64,000 nt of DNA from NCBI RefSeq assembly GCF_000504285.1, contig NZ_KI632511.1:6244154-6308153 (forward strand), read 5' to 3'. The position numbers and the translations under genes are program-made. Positions 43,235 through 52,294 of the stretch are shown here, piece by piece. Within the stretch, counting starts at the first letter, position 1; each line of letters starts with the position of its first letter. The notes under the pieces were generated by a model. The model was given only the letters and a program-made list of their open reading frames with translations, searched no databases and was not told the origin of the DNA. Source of the stretch: Actinospica robiniae DSM 44927. GTDB taxonomy: Bacteria; Actinomycetota; Actinomycetes; Streptomycetales; Catenulisporaceae.

Positions 43235-43672
43235 ATGCAGGATCGATATGACCGACCCGAGCCGGGCTCTTCCGGTGACCGCGCCGAGGAGCTGCGGCTT
43301 TCGGCCGCACATCCGCGTCCTGAGAGTCCGACGGAGGGCACGCGCCGGGCCAATGGATATGATCACGTCTCATTCGTGATGCAGATGATTCAGCTGATTC
43401 CGATCATTCTCACGGCGTTCGGCACGCTCATCCGCGGGACGTGGGTCGAGTACGTCGTGCCGGTGCCGGTGCTGGCGGCGTCCTGGCTGTTGGCGGAGTC
43501 GCTCTCGCGCCGGGAGCGGCCGGCCGGACCGCCATCCGGGCCGGTGGGAGTCACGACGGGCGTCCCGGCGGACGCGCTGATGGACGTCCAGCCGAACGCC
43601 CGGGAAGGCGGCGGGCGGTGCGGCGACGACGTAGCCGCACCTGATGGCCGCGTGCACGATCAATGCCAGTGA
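43235..43672 (+). CDS. Hypothetical membrane protein
   Basis: A 145-residue protein: a charged N-terminus (~45 residues), then two hydrophobic stretches (MIQLIPIILTAFGTLI and YVVPVPVLAASWLLAESL), then a Pro/Gly/Ala-rich tail. ATG 43235 is followed by reasonable codon use. It is divergent from the XRE gene, with ~210 bp between. No family is recognised, and a spurious frame cannot be excluded. Confidence 0.4.
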   Translation: MQDRYDRPEPGSSGDRAEELRLSAAHPRPESPTEGTRRANGYDHVSFVMQMIQLIPIILTAFGTLIRGTWVEYVVPVPVLAASWLLAESLSRRERPAGPPSGPVGVTTGVPADALMDVQPNAREGGGRCGDDVAAPDGRVHDQCQ

Positions 43673-43777
43673 TCGACCTTGACTCCGAACACTGAAGTCA
43701 GATCACTCACCTGATGGTACGACGATTTCGTGTCTCGGCGTCGAACACCCGCCGAGCGGACAGACTCGGGTTTTCTC

Positions 43778-44854
43778 ATGAGCCAATTGCACAGCCACTT
43801 CATGGAAACGCTCCGTCCCATGTGGGGCGTGGGTAGGCTGCCTTCTATCGACATCTTTCCGGTTCCCAAGATTCGCTACCGCGCCGAACAGGCGCGGGGC
43901 GTGGCAGTGCTCGTCCTTCTGGCGCTCTCCTTCGCGCTGCTCACCGTGCTCGCCCGGTACCTCGGTACCGGCTTCACGGTCGCGCAGCAGGTGTACCTGC
44001 GCTCGGCGGTCGCCTTCGCCATCGGCGCATGCGCGCTCAGCCGGTCGATCCGCTGGCGGGTCGTGCTGCGGGTCAGTCTGCGCGAGTGGGGCGTCATCGC
44101 CGTGCGCATGGCACTGATGTACATGATCGGCACGGTCCTCTATTCCAAGGCGGCGACGCTCGCTCCGGTCGGCGATGTCTCCTTCATCGCCGCGCTGCCG
44201 TTCGTCTCGGCCTTCGGCCTCATGCTGCGCCGCGTGCGCGTCACCGGCACCCGAATGCTCTATGTGCTGGGTTCGGCCGCGGGGGCCGCGCTCCTCTCGC
44301 TTTCCGGTGGTGGGCTGACCTCGCTCTCTTCGGTCGGGCAGGGTGACCTGCTCGCCCTCATCGCGATGTTCGCCCTCGCGGTCGGCTACATCGGACGGCC
44401 GTGGCACGACGGCACCCTCAACAACGCCGAGATCACGGAGTTGACCGTCGGCGCGGGTGCGGTGTGTGTCGCGCTGCTCTCCCTGGCCCACGGTGAAGGC
44501 CTGCCGCGGCTGGAGACCGACGGCAGCATGCTGCCGTGGATCGCGGTGATCGTGGGCGGCGCGCTCAACGTCCTGAATCTGTTTCTGATCAACTACGCGT
44601 TCGAGCATGTAGACCCGGTTCGCGCGGGCAACCTGCTCACCTTGGAGAGCGTGTGGGGCCTGGTGTTCGGGCTGGCCTTCTTCGGCCAGGTCCCCTCGCT
44701 GTGGGAACTCGCCGGCGGGGCGGTGATCGTCGGCTGTGCGGTCGGGCTCAATTCCGCGCGGGACCCGGACGAGTCCGAGCCTTCGGCGCTTCGTCCGGCG
44801 CGGGCACGGCCACGTCCACATCCGCCGGAGCCGGTCTCCTCCCGCCGAAAATGA
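43778..44854 (+). CDS. EamA/DMT-superfamily transporter
   Basis: A ~358-residue integral membrane protein with about ten helices in two five-helix repeats; the first begins GVAVLVLLALSFALLTVLARY and the second SVGQGDLLALIAMFALAVGYIG. Motifs such as ALPFVSAFGLMLRR at the end of the first half and PVRAGNLLTLESVWGLVFGLAFFG in the second fit drug/metabolite exporters. The substrate is unknown. ATG 43778 is one of several in-frame starts (43730, 43802); none has a good ribosome-binding site. It precedes the DUF4436-like gene by ~90 bp. Confidence 0.82.
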   Translation: MSQLHSHFMETLRPMWGVGRLPSIDIFPVPKIRYRAEQARGVAVLVLLALSFALLTVLARYLGTGFTVAQQVYLRSAVAFAIGACALSRSIRWRVVLRVSLREWGVIAVRMALMYMIGTVLYSKAATLAPVGDVSFIAALPFVSAFGLMLRRVRVTGTRMLYVLGSAAGAALLSLSGGGLTSLSSVGQGDLLALIAMFALAVGYIGRPWHDGTLNNAEITELTVGAGAVCVALLSLAHGEGLPRLETDGSMLPWIAVIVGGALNVLNLFLINYAFEHVDPVRAGNLLTLESVWGLVFGLAFFGQVPSLWELAGGAVIVGCAVGLNSARDPDESEPSALRPARARPRPHPPEPVSSRRK

Positions 44855-44942
44855 AGCCGCGAGGCGATCCGCGGGCGGCCATGCTCGCCCGTTCGTCGCT
44901 GGTCGGGTGCGGCGCGGGCGGGGGCGGGGAGAGACTGGACGG

Positions 44943-45809
44943 GTGCAAGGCGGGTTCGCGCTGGTCAGGCGGGTGGCGGCGGTGCTGGTTGTGCCGGCGC
45001 TGTGTGCTGGCGGGATCTTGCTGTATGTGAACGGGCGGGCGGTGGAGCACCAGGCGGATGTGATCGGCGATGCTTCGGCTCCGAACCGGGTGGAGCTGCT
45101 CGTGACGGCTCAGCAGGTCAGCGCGGTGCAGCGGCGGGTGCAGTTGCGGGTCCAAGTGGTCCCGCTGGGCGATTTGGCTTCGCCGGGCGGCGTCAACGCG
45201 CCTTCGAAGCAGATCACCCTGTACTCGACCTCGCCGACGCAGTCCGAGGTGCAGTTTCCCGCGGGGCGGTCGGCGGCGGCTCAGGACCTGGACATGGGTT
45301 TGTACGACGGGACGATTTCCGACTATCCGTTCGACGGCTACGACACCGAGATCGCCTTCGCCGCGGTGGTCGACGGTGAGCAGGTGCCGATCGCGATGAC
45401 GTTCAGCGACATCGACCCCTTCTTTCATTTCGCCACGGTCAGTTCGCGCACGAGCAATCACATCGTCGACCAGGTCCAGCATGTCTCTCGGGCGCAGGGG
45501 ACCAAGATCATGGCGATCTTCATGATGATCGTGATGTGGGCGCTGGGGCTCTCGGTCGTGGCCGGCGCCTGGATCCTGGTGTCGCGGCGGCGGGGGCTGG
45601 TGTGGCCGGCGCTGGGGTGGATGGCGGCGACGCTCTTCGCCCTCGCGGCGTTGCGCAATGTGGCTCCTGGGACGCCGCCCATCGGCTGCCTGCTGGACTA
45701 CGCCGCGTTCTTCTGGGCCGAGCTGCTGACCGCCGTCGGAGTCGTCTCGGCCGTGTTCTTCGGTGTGCTGGCCGAGCGGAAGCGCGATCCGCTGCACGGG
45801 GAGAAGTAG
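44943..45809 (+). CDS. DUF4436-family membrane protein
   Basis: A 288-residue protein. One N-terminal helix (VRRVAAVLVVPALCAGGILLYV) anchors an extracytoplasmic beta-rich domain (residues ~30-180), in which DYPFDGYDTEIAF is the family-typical motif. Three further helices follow after ~residue 185 (KIMAIFMMIVMWALGLSVVAGAWI, LVWPALGWMAATLFALAALRN and FFWAELLTAVGVVSAVFFGVL). I assign DUF4436 from recall. Function unknown. GTG 44943 is the start that gives a normal N-terminus; the frame is open further upstream without family features. Confidence 0.7.
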   Translation: MQGGFALVRRVAAVLVVPALCAGGILLYVNGRAVEHQADVIGDASAPNRVELLVTAQQVSAVQRRVQLRVQVVPLGDLASPGGVNAPSKQITLYSTSPTQSEVQFPAGRSAAAQDLDMGLYDGTISDYPFDGYDTEIAFAAVVDGEQVPIAMTFSDIDPFFHFATVSSRTSNHIVDQVQHVSRAQGTKIMAIFMMIVMWALGLSVVAGAWILVSRRRGLVWPALGWMAATLFALAALRNVAPGTPPIGCLLDYAAFFWAELLTAVGVVSAVFFGVLAERKRDPLHGEK

Positions 45810-45838
45810 CGACGGCAGTGCATCTCTAGACTGGCGCG

Positions 45839-46201
45839 GTGGAGATCTGGATCAACCCCCGTTGCTCGAAGTGCCGCACCGCGATCGAGTTCTTGGACGA
45901 GGCCGGCGCCGAATACACCGTGCGCCGCTACCTGGAGGAGCCGCCGACGGCCGAGGAACTGCGGGAGGTGCTGGAGCGGCTCGGGCTCGAGCCCTGGGAC
46001 ATCACGCGGACCGGGGAGGCGGTGGCCAAGGAGCTCGGGATCAGCGGCTGGGGGAAGACCGGGGCGGACCGGGAGCGCTGGATCGAGGCGCTGGCTGGGC
46101 ATCCGACGCTGATTCAGCGGCCCATCATCACGGCCGACGACGGGCACGCCGTCGTCGGCCGCAGCGATGAGGCTCTGCGTTCCGTGGTCGAGCCTCGCTG
46201 A
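45839..46201 (+). CDS. ArsC/Spx-family protein (arsenate reductase-like)
   Basis: A 120-residue thioredoxin-fold protein. WINPRCSKCRTAIEFLDE contains the CxxC with the active Cys (residue 9), and RPIITADDGHAVVGR carries the conserved Arg. The length fits glutaredoxin-dependent ArsC or YffB-like proteins. Either arsenate reduction or a redox role is possible; there are no arsenic-transport genes next to it. GTG start at 45839. Its stop touches that of the convergent protease gene at 46202, with no spacer. Confidence 0.85.
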   Translation: MEIWINPRCSKCRTAIEFLDEAGAEYTVRRYLEEPPTAEELREVLERLGLEPWDITRTGEAVAKELGISGWGKTGADRERWIEALAGHPTLIQRPIITADDGHAVVGRSDEALRSVVEPR

Positions 46202-47014
46202 TCAGCTGCCGAAGGCGGTCGCGAGGTAGAACTTCAGCATGCTCGGGCCGAACAGCGCCGAGTAGGACCAGTCCGGCGTGTCGCCGCCCTGCTCGTAGCC
46301 GCCGATCACGCCCATGACCAGGTTCGTGCCGCCCACGATCCACGGGCCGCCGCTGCTGCCGTCCTGGAAGTTGGGGCAGTTGAATCGGGCGTAGGGCTCG
46401 CTGTCGTCGGTCTCTTCGAAGGCCAGAGCGCGACATTCGATCGCCTCGTTGCCCTGGGCGTCCCACTCCAGGTTGTTGTAGCCGACGACCTGGACCGGCT
46501 CGGGCAGCGTGGCGATGGTCGGCAGCAGAGCGCCGGTGTAGCGCTGGATCTCGTGGCCGTTCTGCGGGGCGATGACGAGGATCGCGTAGTCGCTTTCGGT
46601 GTCGCCGTCGGCGAGATAGCCGGGGGAGACGTCGATCCGCTCGACGTTCCACACTCCGCCGAGGTCCGCGCGCGGGGCCTCGTCGTAACCGGGGGCGAAG
46701 GTGATGGCGGCGTGTGTGTACGTCTTCTTCGACGCGTTGTACACGCAGTGCGCCGCGGTGAGGACGAGATCGCCGCGCGGGCTGGCGATGACGCTGGCGG
46801 TACAGAAGTGGGCGGCGTCGGGGCCGGTGTAGTCGGGAGCGTCGAAGAGGGCACCGACCTCGGGGCGGCCGGGGAAGTGCACGGTGGTGCCGGCGGGGAC
46901 GGCGGAGTCTGCGGTGGCTGCTTGGGCTGTGGGTATGGCGGCGAACGCGGTGAGCACGCCTGCCGCCACGACACCGGCGAGCCGGGCCGGACGGGGCGAT
47001 ATTCGTGTTCTCAT
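46202..47014 (-). CDS. Secreted trypsin-like serine protease
   Basis: A 270-residue exported protein. RPARLAGVVAAGVLTAFAA with following IPTAQA is a signal peptide. The catalytic triad is readable: His in LTAAHCVY, Asp in ESDYAILVI, and Ser in DGSSGGPWIVG. Two Cys pairs could form disulfides. It resembles V8/Streptomyces-type S1 peptidases. Its target is unknown; extracellular protein degradation or processing is likely. Confidence 0.9.
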   Translation of the reverse strand: MRTRISPRPARLAGVVAAGVLTAFAAIPTAQAATADSAVPAGTTVHFPGRPEVGALFDAPDYTGPDAAHFCTASVIASPRGDLVLTAAHCVYNASKKTYTHAAITFAPGYDEAPRADLGGVWNVERIDVSPGYLADGDTESDYAILVIAPQNGHEIQRYTGALLPTIATLPEPVQVVGYNNLEWDAQGNEAIECRALAFEETDDSEPYARFNCPNFQDGSSGGPWIVGGTNLVMGVIGGYEQGGDTPDWSYSALFGPSMLKFYLATAFGS

Positions 47015-47204
47015 GCCCAGAGTGTTGGCTCAGACGGGGTGGGTCACAAGACCTTCGCGGCGTTTCGCCCTCCGGGGCGTGCCGTACCAGACCGCCGGCC
47101 TGCCATCTGATCGCCATCTCTTGTCGGAAATTTTGCCTCTTTCCTCAGCTTGGCGTCAGCCAGGAGGGGAATCGTGGGAGGTGGACGAGAAAAGGGAGCC
47201 GAAG

Positions 47205-47393
47205 GTGAGCGAGTTCGAAACGGAGCTGCGCCAGCAGGTGGCCGACGCGTACCGAGCCCTGCAGGAGGCCCAGGCCGAGGACGAGCCGGGCGCGATCAAG
47301 GCCTATAGCCAGCGGATGCGCTATCTCGTCGAGATCGCCGAGGAACACGGCGTCGACCTGGCTGAGCTGGAGTTGAGTAGCAACGTTCAGTAG
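47205..47393 (+). CDS. Small coiled-coil hypothetical protein
   Basis: A 62-residue protein, almost wholly helical and charged (ELRQQVADAYRALQEAQAED, later QRMRYLVEIAEEHGVDLAEL). GTG 47205 has AAAGGGAG eight bases upstream; earlier in-frame GTGs at 47171 and 47181 are possible. It resembles small conserved actinobacterial proteins of unknown function. Confidence 0.65.
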   Translation: MSEFETELRQQVADAYRALQEAQAEDEPGAIKAYSQRMRYLVEIAEEHGVDLAELELSSNVQ

Positions 47394-47531
47394 CCGGGCG
47401 GACGACGGGCCGGCGCAGCCGGTGGTCGGGAATTTTCCGGGAATCGCAAGCAGGCTTCGGCCTTCGCCTTAGTGCGGCGTAGCTGCTCCGTTGCCCGTCA
47501 CTCGCCCGCATGATCCGCTGCCGCGGCCGGC

Positions 47532-48284
47532 TCAGCCGATCTTGCCGTGCATCTCCCAGGCGAGGATCTCGGCTCCGCTTGGGCCCGCGGTCACGCGCTG
47601 GCCGGCCGAGTCCTCGATCCTGGCCGCGTCGCCCTCGCCCAGAGTGCCCGCGCCCTCGAGCTCGACGGTGCCGCTGGGCACGAAAAGGTGCACGTAGGGG
47701 GCGTTCGGCAGGGTGACGGTGCGGCCCGGCTCCATCCGTGCGACGTGCAGCGTGGCGTCCTTCTGGCGGATCCGGATGGCCGCCTCGTCGGCGTGCTCGG
47801 GACGGCCAGAGGCCACCGGGACCAGGCCGCCGCGCAGCAGCTCGTCGGCGATCTCCAGCTGCTCGTAACCGGGCGAGCTCCCGGCCTCGTCGGGAATTAC
47901 CCACATCTGTACGAAATGTACCGGCTCGGCGTGCTCGGGACCGCCGGTCAGCCGCCAGGAGTCGTTCTTCTCCGAGTGCATGATGCCGCGGCCGGCGCTC
48001 ATCCGCTGGGCCAGGCCCGGGTAGATCACGCCGCTGTGGCCTTCGGAGTCCTGGTGCACGAGCTGGCCGCGCATGACCCAGGTCACGATCTCCATGTCGC
48101 GGTGCGGGTGGGTCTCGAAACCGGTGCCCGGCGTGACGATGTCGTCGTTGTTCACCAGCAGCAGGCCGAAGTGGGTGTTGTCCACGTCGTAGTGCCGGCC
48201 GAAGGAGAACGAGTGCTTCGAGTCGAGCCAGCCCGTCTTCGTCTTGAATCGGTCTTCGGCACGCTGAATGCTGGTAGTCGTCAC
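47532..48284 (-). CDS. Pirin family protein
   Basis: A 250-residue bicupin. THPHRDMEIVTWV, HQDSEGHSG and SAGRGIMHSE supply the His/Glu metal-binding set of the N-terminal cupin. The C-terminal half (ADELLRGGLVPVASGRPEHAD onward) matches the YhhW-type pirins. These proteins bind iron; some act as quercetinases or redox sensors. The GTG start at 48284 follows GGAGAG. Monocistronic by its spacing. Confidence 0.92.
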   Translation of the reverse strand: MTTTSIQRAEDRFKTKTGWLDSKHSFSFGRHYDVDNTHFGLLLVNNDDIVTPGTGFETHPHRDMEIVTWVMRGQLVHQDSEGHSGVIYPGLAQRMSAGRGIMHSEKNDSWRLTGGPEHAEPVHFVQMWVIPDEAGSSPGYEQLEIADELLRGGLVPVASGRPEHADEAAIRIRQKDATLHVARMEPGRTVTLPNAPYVHLFVPSGTVELEGAGTLGEGDAARIEDSAGQRVTAGPSGAEILAWEMHGKIG

Positions 48285-48325
48285 CTCTCCAGGCTCGCAC
48301 GCGTGCGCCCTCCACGCGAGACCGG

Positions 48326-49858
48326 CTACGACAATTCAGCGTCGAGGGCGCCCGGTTCGTCGGGATATCCGCGCCGCAAAGGGCGGATGTCGGTTCCTCG
48401 GGCCGTGGTGGACCAACGCGTCCGGGCCACGACGAGCACGATGATCGCCAGTGCCGGCGCGTAATCGAAGCTGTGCACCGTGATCGGGGCGACCTGCGGC
48501 GCGAGCAGTGCCGCGGAGACGAGCAGCGTCCACGCGACTGCGATCCAGCCGACGAGGGGCGACCAGCGGCCGAGATGCCAAGGCCCGCGCGGGAAATCCC
48601 GCCGCCGCAACCGCAGGTAGACCGGGACGATGACGGCCAGGCCGGAGGCGAACGCTGCGAACGCGGCCAGTGCGGCGAAAGCGTCCGCGTCCCAGAGCGC
48701 GGGAACCGCCGACAGCGCCGCGGCTCCTGCCGTCAGCCAGACGGCGTTCGTGGGCGTCCTGGTGCGCCGGTTCACTCGATACCAGAATCCTGATCCGGGC
48801 AGCATCCGCTCCCGGGAGACCGCGAACAGCACCCGGGCGCTCGATTCGGTACAAGCCAGGCCGCACAGCAGCTGGGCGATGAGGACGGCGACGAGCACCG
48901 TCGCGGCGGCGGTCCGTCCGGCTGCGTCCAGAAGGATCTGCGCGGCCGGCGCACTTGAGCCGGACTCCCGCGGATAGTCCTGTATCGCGAACGTCAGCGC
49001 CGTCAGCACGGCGAAGCCGACCAGCCAGGATGCCGCGATCGACGCGACGATGCCACGAGGCGCCGACCGGCTGGCTCCTTGTGTCTCCTCCGAAACGCGG
49101 GCCGAGGCGTCGAATCCGGAGAGCGAGAAGGCGACGACGAGCAGGCCGACCAGGCATACATATATTCGAGCACTGCCGGACCAGCCGGCTCCGAAGCCGG
49201 TCTGATTCGCGAAGTGGCTGAAGACGAAGCCGGGCGACTGCAAGCGGGCGGGCTTGATCGCGAGCACTGCCACGAGAACCGCGGCGGCGAGAAGCTGCCA
49301 GCCGGCGGAGAACCTGGCCAGGGCCGCGATCGACTCGCGTCCGCCGAAGACGACGAGCAGCGCGTGGCCGACGAGCACGGCCGCGAAGACGAGGAACAAC
49401 GCGCCTCGGGATATCGAGAATCCCCATTCCAGCGCGGCGAAGGCGCCGATGAACATCGCCGCGCCGAGGTCGACGACCGCCGTCAGCGCGATCTGGCCGC
49501 AGGCGTTGAGCCAGCCGACGCACCACGCGGCGGCGCGCGGATGGCGCCGTGCCAGTTTGCCGGCGTACACGTGCAGCGAGCCCGCGTCGGGCAGCGCCGA
49601 GCACACCTCGGCCAGGGCCAGGCCGACCAGCAGGGTGAGCCCGCCGCCGAGCATCCAGGCCCAGACGATCAGGGCCGGGCCGCCCGCGGCCATGCCGTAC
49701 CCGTAGAGGGTCAGTGTGCCGCCGAGCACGCCGACGCAGGTGAATCCGGTGCAGAGATTGGCCGATGCGCTCAGCCGCCGCTCGTGCCGTCGGCGGATGC
49801 CGAGGCGGTGCAGCGCGCTGTCGTCTTCTTCGAGGGGGGTGGTCTCGGTGGGTGTCAT
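48326..49858 (-). CDS. APC-superfamily amino acid permease
   Basis: A 510-residue protein with about twelve membrane helices. After a cytoplasmic N-terminus, SANLCTGFTCVGVLGGTLTLYGYGM is the first helix pair. VGLALAEVCSALPDAGSLHVYAGKL is the conserved loop of APC transporters, and SGFDASARVSEETQGASRSAPRGI is the typical later signature. It takes up amino acids, amines or related compounds; the substrate is unresolved. ATG 49858 lacks a clear ribosome-binding site. The reading frame stays open upstream, but that part is a shadow of the next gene. It lies 43 bp downstream of the TPR-like gene at 49902. Confidence 0.88.
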   Translation of the reverse strand: MTPTETTPLEEDDSALHRLGIRRRHERRLSASANLCTGFTCVGVLGGTLTLYGYGMAAGGPALIVWAWMLGGGLTLLVGLALAEVCSALPDAGSLHVYAGKLARRHPRAAAWCVGWLNACGQIALTAVVDLGAAMFIGAFAALEWGFSISRGALFLVFAAVLVGHALLVVFGGRESIAALARFSAGWQLLAAAVLVAVLAIKPARLQSPGFVFSHFANQTGFGAGWSGSARIYVCLVGLLVVAFSLSGFDASARVSEETQGASRSAPRGIVASIAASWLVGFAVLTALTFAIQDYPRESGSSAPAAQILLDAAGRTAAATVLVAVLIAQLLCGLACTESSARVLFAVSRERMLPGSGFWYRVNRRTRTPTNAVWLTAGAAALSAVPALWDADAFAALAAFAAFASGLAVIVPVYLRLRRRDFPRGPWHLGRWSPLVGWIAVAWTLLVSAALLAPQVAPITVHSFDYAPALAIIVLVVARTRWSTTARGTDIRPLRRGYPDEPGALDAELS

Positions 49859-49901
49859 GGGTGGGGGTTTCCGTTTTCTGCAGTCGTGCGCGGTGCGCGG
49901 T

Positions 49902-50858
49902 TCAGGGTGGCCGGACGCGGCTGCGCGCGTAGGCGGCGCGCAGGGCCTTGGTGGGATCGCCGTCCAGGGACCACGGGAACGCCGTGGCGTAGGGCCGCAT
50001 GACGGCCAGGACCTCGCCGGCCTCGGTGTGCAGGCCGCCGCGGTCGAGCGCGTGGGCCAGCAGGGAGAGATCCGCGACGGGCGGGAAGCGCAGTTGGCTG
50101 ATGCCGGGGAACCAGTCCGCGTAGACGGTGGCGGCGACGTACGCGGCGTACTGTTCGGTCGGTTCGGAGCCGGTCGTGCCGGTGGGGGCCCGGGCCAGCT
50201 CCGCGCGGGCGGCCAGCGGCAGCAGCTGCGGGTCGGCGTCGGCCGGGCTCGCGTCCGCGGCCCACGAGACCACCTGCCACAGCGTGTCCGCACGGACTCC
50301 GTGGCGGGGGAGGAAATACGCGAGCAGGCGCAGGAACGCCTCGCGGTGCCAGGGCCGTCTGGCCTGGGCTTCGGCCAGCAGGTCCCACGGGCCCTCGACG
50401 TCGAGGCCCGGGGGTGCGGCGGTGGAACTCGGATCACGCTCGTCCGGCGGCTGCGTCGGACGATGTCGGGCCACCGCGAGCAGGGTGGCCCACGGCGTCG
50501 GATCGGCCGGCGCGTACCGGCTCGCCGTCCGGGCCGCCTGCCAGGCCAAGGCGCCGAGCGCGCCCTCCCGCGGATCTCCGGCCCGGGCCGCGCGCAACGT
50601 GCGCACCATCGCCACCCGGGCGTAGAGCAGCCGGGCATCCGGGTCCTGCGGATCCTCGCTCACCCAGGTCTCGGCCTGGTCGGTGCCGGCCACCACGGAA
50701 CCGAGCAACAGCGAGCGCTGCGACCGCACCGCCGCGTCACCGCGGCACTGCGCCAGCGAGTCCCGGGCCAGTCCCCGTCGTCCGGCCCGCAGTTCCGTCC
50801 TGGCCTGAGCCAGCGTGTGGTCGGCTCCCGCCGGATCCCACACGAACCCCCCGCGCAT
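49902..50858 (-). CDS. Hypothetical protein with TPR-like helices
   Basis: A 318-residue, mostly helical, Ala-rich protein (TLAQARTELRAGRRGLARDSLAQ, LLYARVAMVRTLRAARAGD). It has the look of TPR-like solenoids found in many actinomycetes. ATG 50858 has an AAGGAGGTGG site and is clearly the start; the frame continues upstream without coding character. No catalytic motif is seen. It may be cotranscribed with the permease gene downstream; the pairing suggests but does not prove a joint role. Confidence 0.65.
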   Translation of the reverse strand: MRGGFVWDPAGADHTLAQARTELRAGRRGLARDSLAQCRGDAAVRSQRSLLLGSVVAGTDQAETWVSEDPQDPDARLLYARVAMVRTLRAARAGDPREGALGALAWQAARTASRYAPADPTPWATLLAVARHRPTQPPDERDPSSTAAPPGLDVEGPWDLLAEAQARRPWHREAFLRLLAYFLPRHGVRADTLWQVVSWAADASPADADPQLLPLAARAELARAPTGTTGSEPTEQYAAYVAATVYADWFPGISQLRFPPVADLSLLAHALDRGGLHTEAGEVLAVMRPYATAFPWSLDGDPTKALRAAYARSRVRPP

Positions 50859-51023
50859 GCCGACGCCACCTCCTTCATCCTGTGCTGATATCGACGACCC
50901 CCGCCGCTGATCACATGGAGTAGTTATTCTTGCGCACAGGGCGAGTACAGGCAATGGGCCGACGGGATTAAATTCTCGTACCGGTGACTTAGGTGATCTT
51001 TGGCTCATCCCTCGTTTGGATCA

Positions 51024-51037
51024 GTGAACTGGTTCAC
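51024..51037. promoter_or_regulatory. Inverted repeat upstream of carboxypeptidase gene
   Basis: GTGAACTGGTTCAC: two perfect 6-bp arms around TG, 30 bp before the start of the D,D-carboxypeptidase gene and followed by a -10-like GATAAT at 51043-51048. Its place just upstream of a possible promoter suggests an operator; the regulator is unknown. Confidence 0.4.
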
Positions 51038-51066
51038 ATACGGATAATCAGGGCAAGGTCGCCTTC

Positions 51067-52278
51067 GTGGCCGACACCGAACTCGAAGAAGCCTCCCCAC
51101 CGCAGTGGAGCCAGCCGGACACGGGCACGAAGCGCTCGCGCCGGATGCTCGTCACCGTGACCGTGCTCCTGCTCGCCTTCGCGGTCGGCGGCGTGCTCTG
51201 GGCCAAGGGCGCGTACTGGGCCCCGGTCCGGCTCAACCAGGTCATCGGCGCCGAATACACCGTGGCCGGCCGCGCCCCCGCGCTGCCCTGGCCCGCGCGG
51301 GGTGAGGCCTACCTCGACGTCGTCGGCATGGGCCCGATCGGTTCGTCCGGCCCGGCCGAGACCCAGGTGCCCATCGCCAGCGTGACCAAGACCATGACGG
51401 CGTTCCAGGTCCTCAAGGACCATCCGCTCGCCGCCGGGCAGGACGGGCCGACCATCGAGGTCTCCCCGGCGTTGTTCGCGGCCGCGCGCAGCGCCGACGC
51501 CAGCGAATCCGGGATCGCGATCCAGTCCGGCGAGGAGCTGACCGAGCGTCAGGCGCTCGAGGGCATGCTGCTGCCGTCGGCGGGGAACATGGCCCGGATG
51601 CTGGCCGCCTGGGACGCCGGCTCGGTGCCCGCGTTCGTCGACCGGATGAACGCCGAGGCTCACGCGCTCGGGATGAGCCACACCACATATGCGGACCCGG
51701 CCGGGATCGACTCGAACAGCCGCAGCACCGCGCACGACCAGGTCATGCTCGGCGAGCAGGTGCTCAACGACCCGACCTTCGCGGGCATCGTCGCGCTCAA
51801 GTCGGCGCAGGTGCCGGTGGCCGGCCTCGTCAGCAACACCAACCACCTGCTCGGCATCGACGGCGACATCGGCATCAAGACGGGTTCGACCTCGGAAGCG
51901 GGTGGCTGCCTGCTGTTCGCCACCAAGAGCGTCGTCAACGGTGTGCCGGTGACGATGGTCGGCGCGGTGCTCGGCCAGCCCGGCCCGCTGTGGTCGATCA
52001 TGGACCGGGCGCAGACGGTGGCCCGCGGTCTGATCGAGGCGGCGCAGCGCTCCCTGGTGACGACGACAGTGGCGCACTCGGGCAAGACGATCGCGGTGTT
52101 CCATCAGCGCGGCCATGCCGACATCCCGCTGGTGGCCGGCTCCGACGTGACCGTGGTCGGCTGGCCGTCGCTGCGCTACACGCTGGACATCTCTCAGGAC
52201 GGTTCGCTGCAGATCTCCAGCGCCCGCGCCCCGGACACCGTCATGGCGTCGGAGAAGCTGGCGCGGGAGAACCTCTGA
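51067..52278 (+). CDS. D-alanyl-D-alanine carboxypeptidase (peptidase S11)
   Basis: A 403-residue low-molecular-weight penicillin-binding protein. Residues ~30-50 form a membrane anchor (MLVTVTVLLLAFAVGGVLW). The three active-site motifs are in order: SVTK (with the catalytic Ser, near residue 108), SAGN near 178, and KTGS near 277. It trims the terminal D-Ala from peptidoglycan stem peptides at the outer membrane face. The C-terminal ~80 residues may be the beta-domain of S11 enzymes. GTG start preceded by CAAGG. Confidence 0.92.
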   Translation: MADTELEEASPPQWSQPDTGTKRSRRMLVTVTVLLLAFAVGGVLWAKGAYWAPVRLNQVIGAEYTVAGRAPALPWPARGEAYLDVVGMGPIGSSGPAETQVPIASVTKTMTAFQVLKDHPLAAGQDGPTIEVSPALFAAARSADASESGIAIQSGEELTERQALEGMLLPSAGNMARMLAAWDAGSVPAFVDRMNAEAHALGMSHTTYADPAGIDSNSRSTAHDQVMLGEQVLNDPTFAGIVALKSAQVPVAGLVSNTNHLLGIDGDIGIKTGSTSEAGGCLLFATKSVVNGVPVTMVGAVLGQPGPLWSIMDRAQTVARGLIEAAQRSLVTTTVAHSGKTIAVFHQRGHADIPLVAGSDVTVVGWPSLRYTLDISQDGSLQISSARAPDTVMASEKLARENL

Positions 52279-52294
52279 GAGGCGCGGCGGCGCA

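Noticed and set aside
49859-50638. Upstream extension of the APC permease frame
   Set aside because: It is Arg/Pro/Thr-rich, antisense in character, and overlaps the TPR-like gene. The permease begins at 49858.
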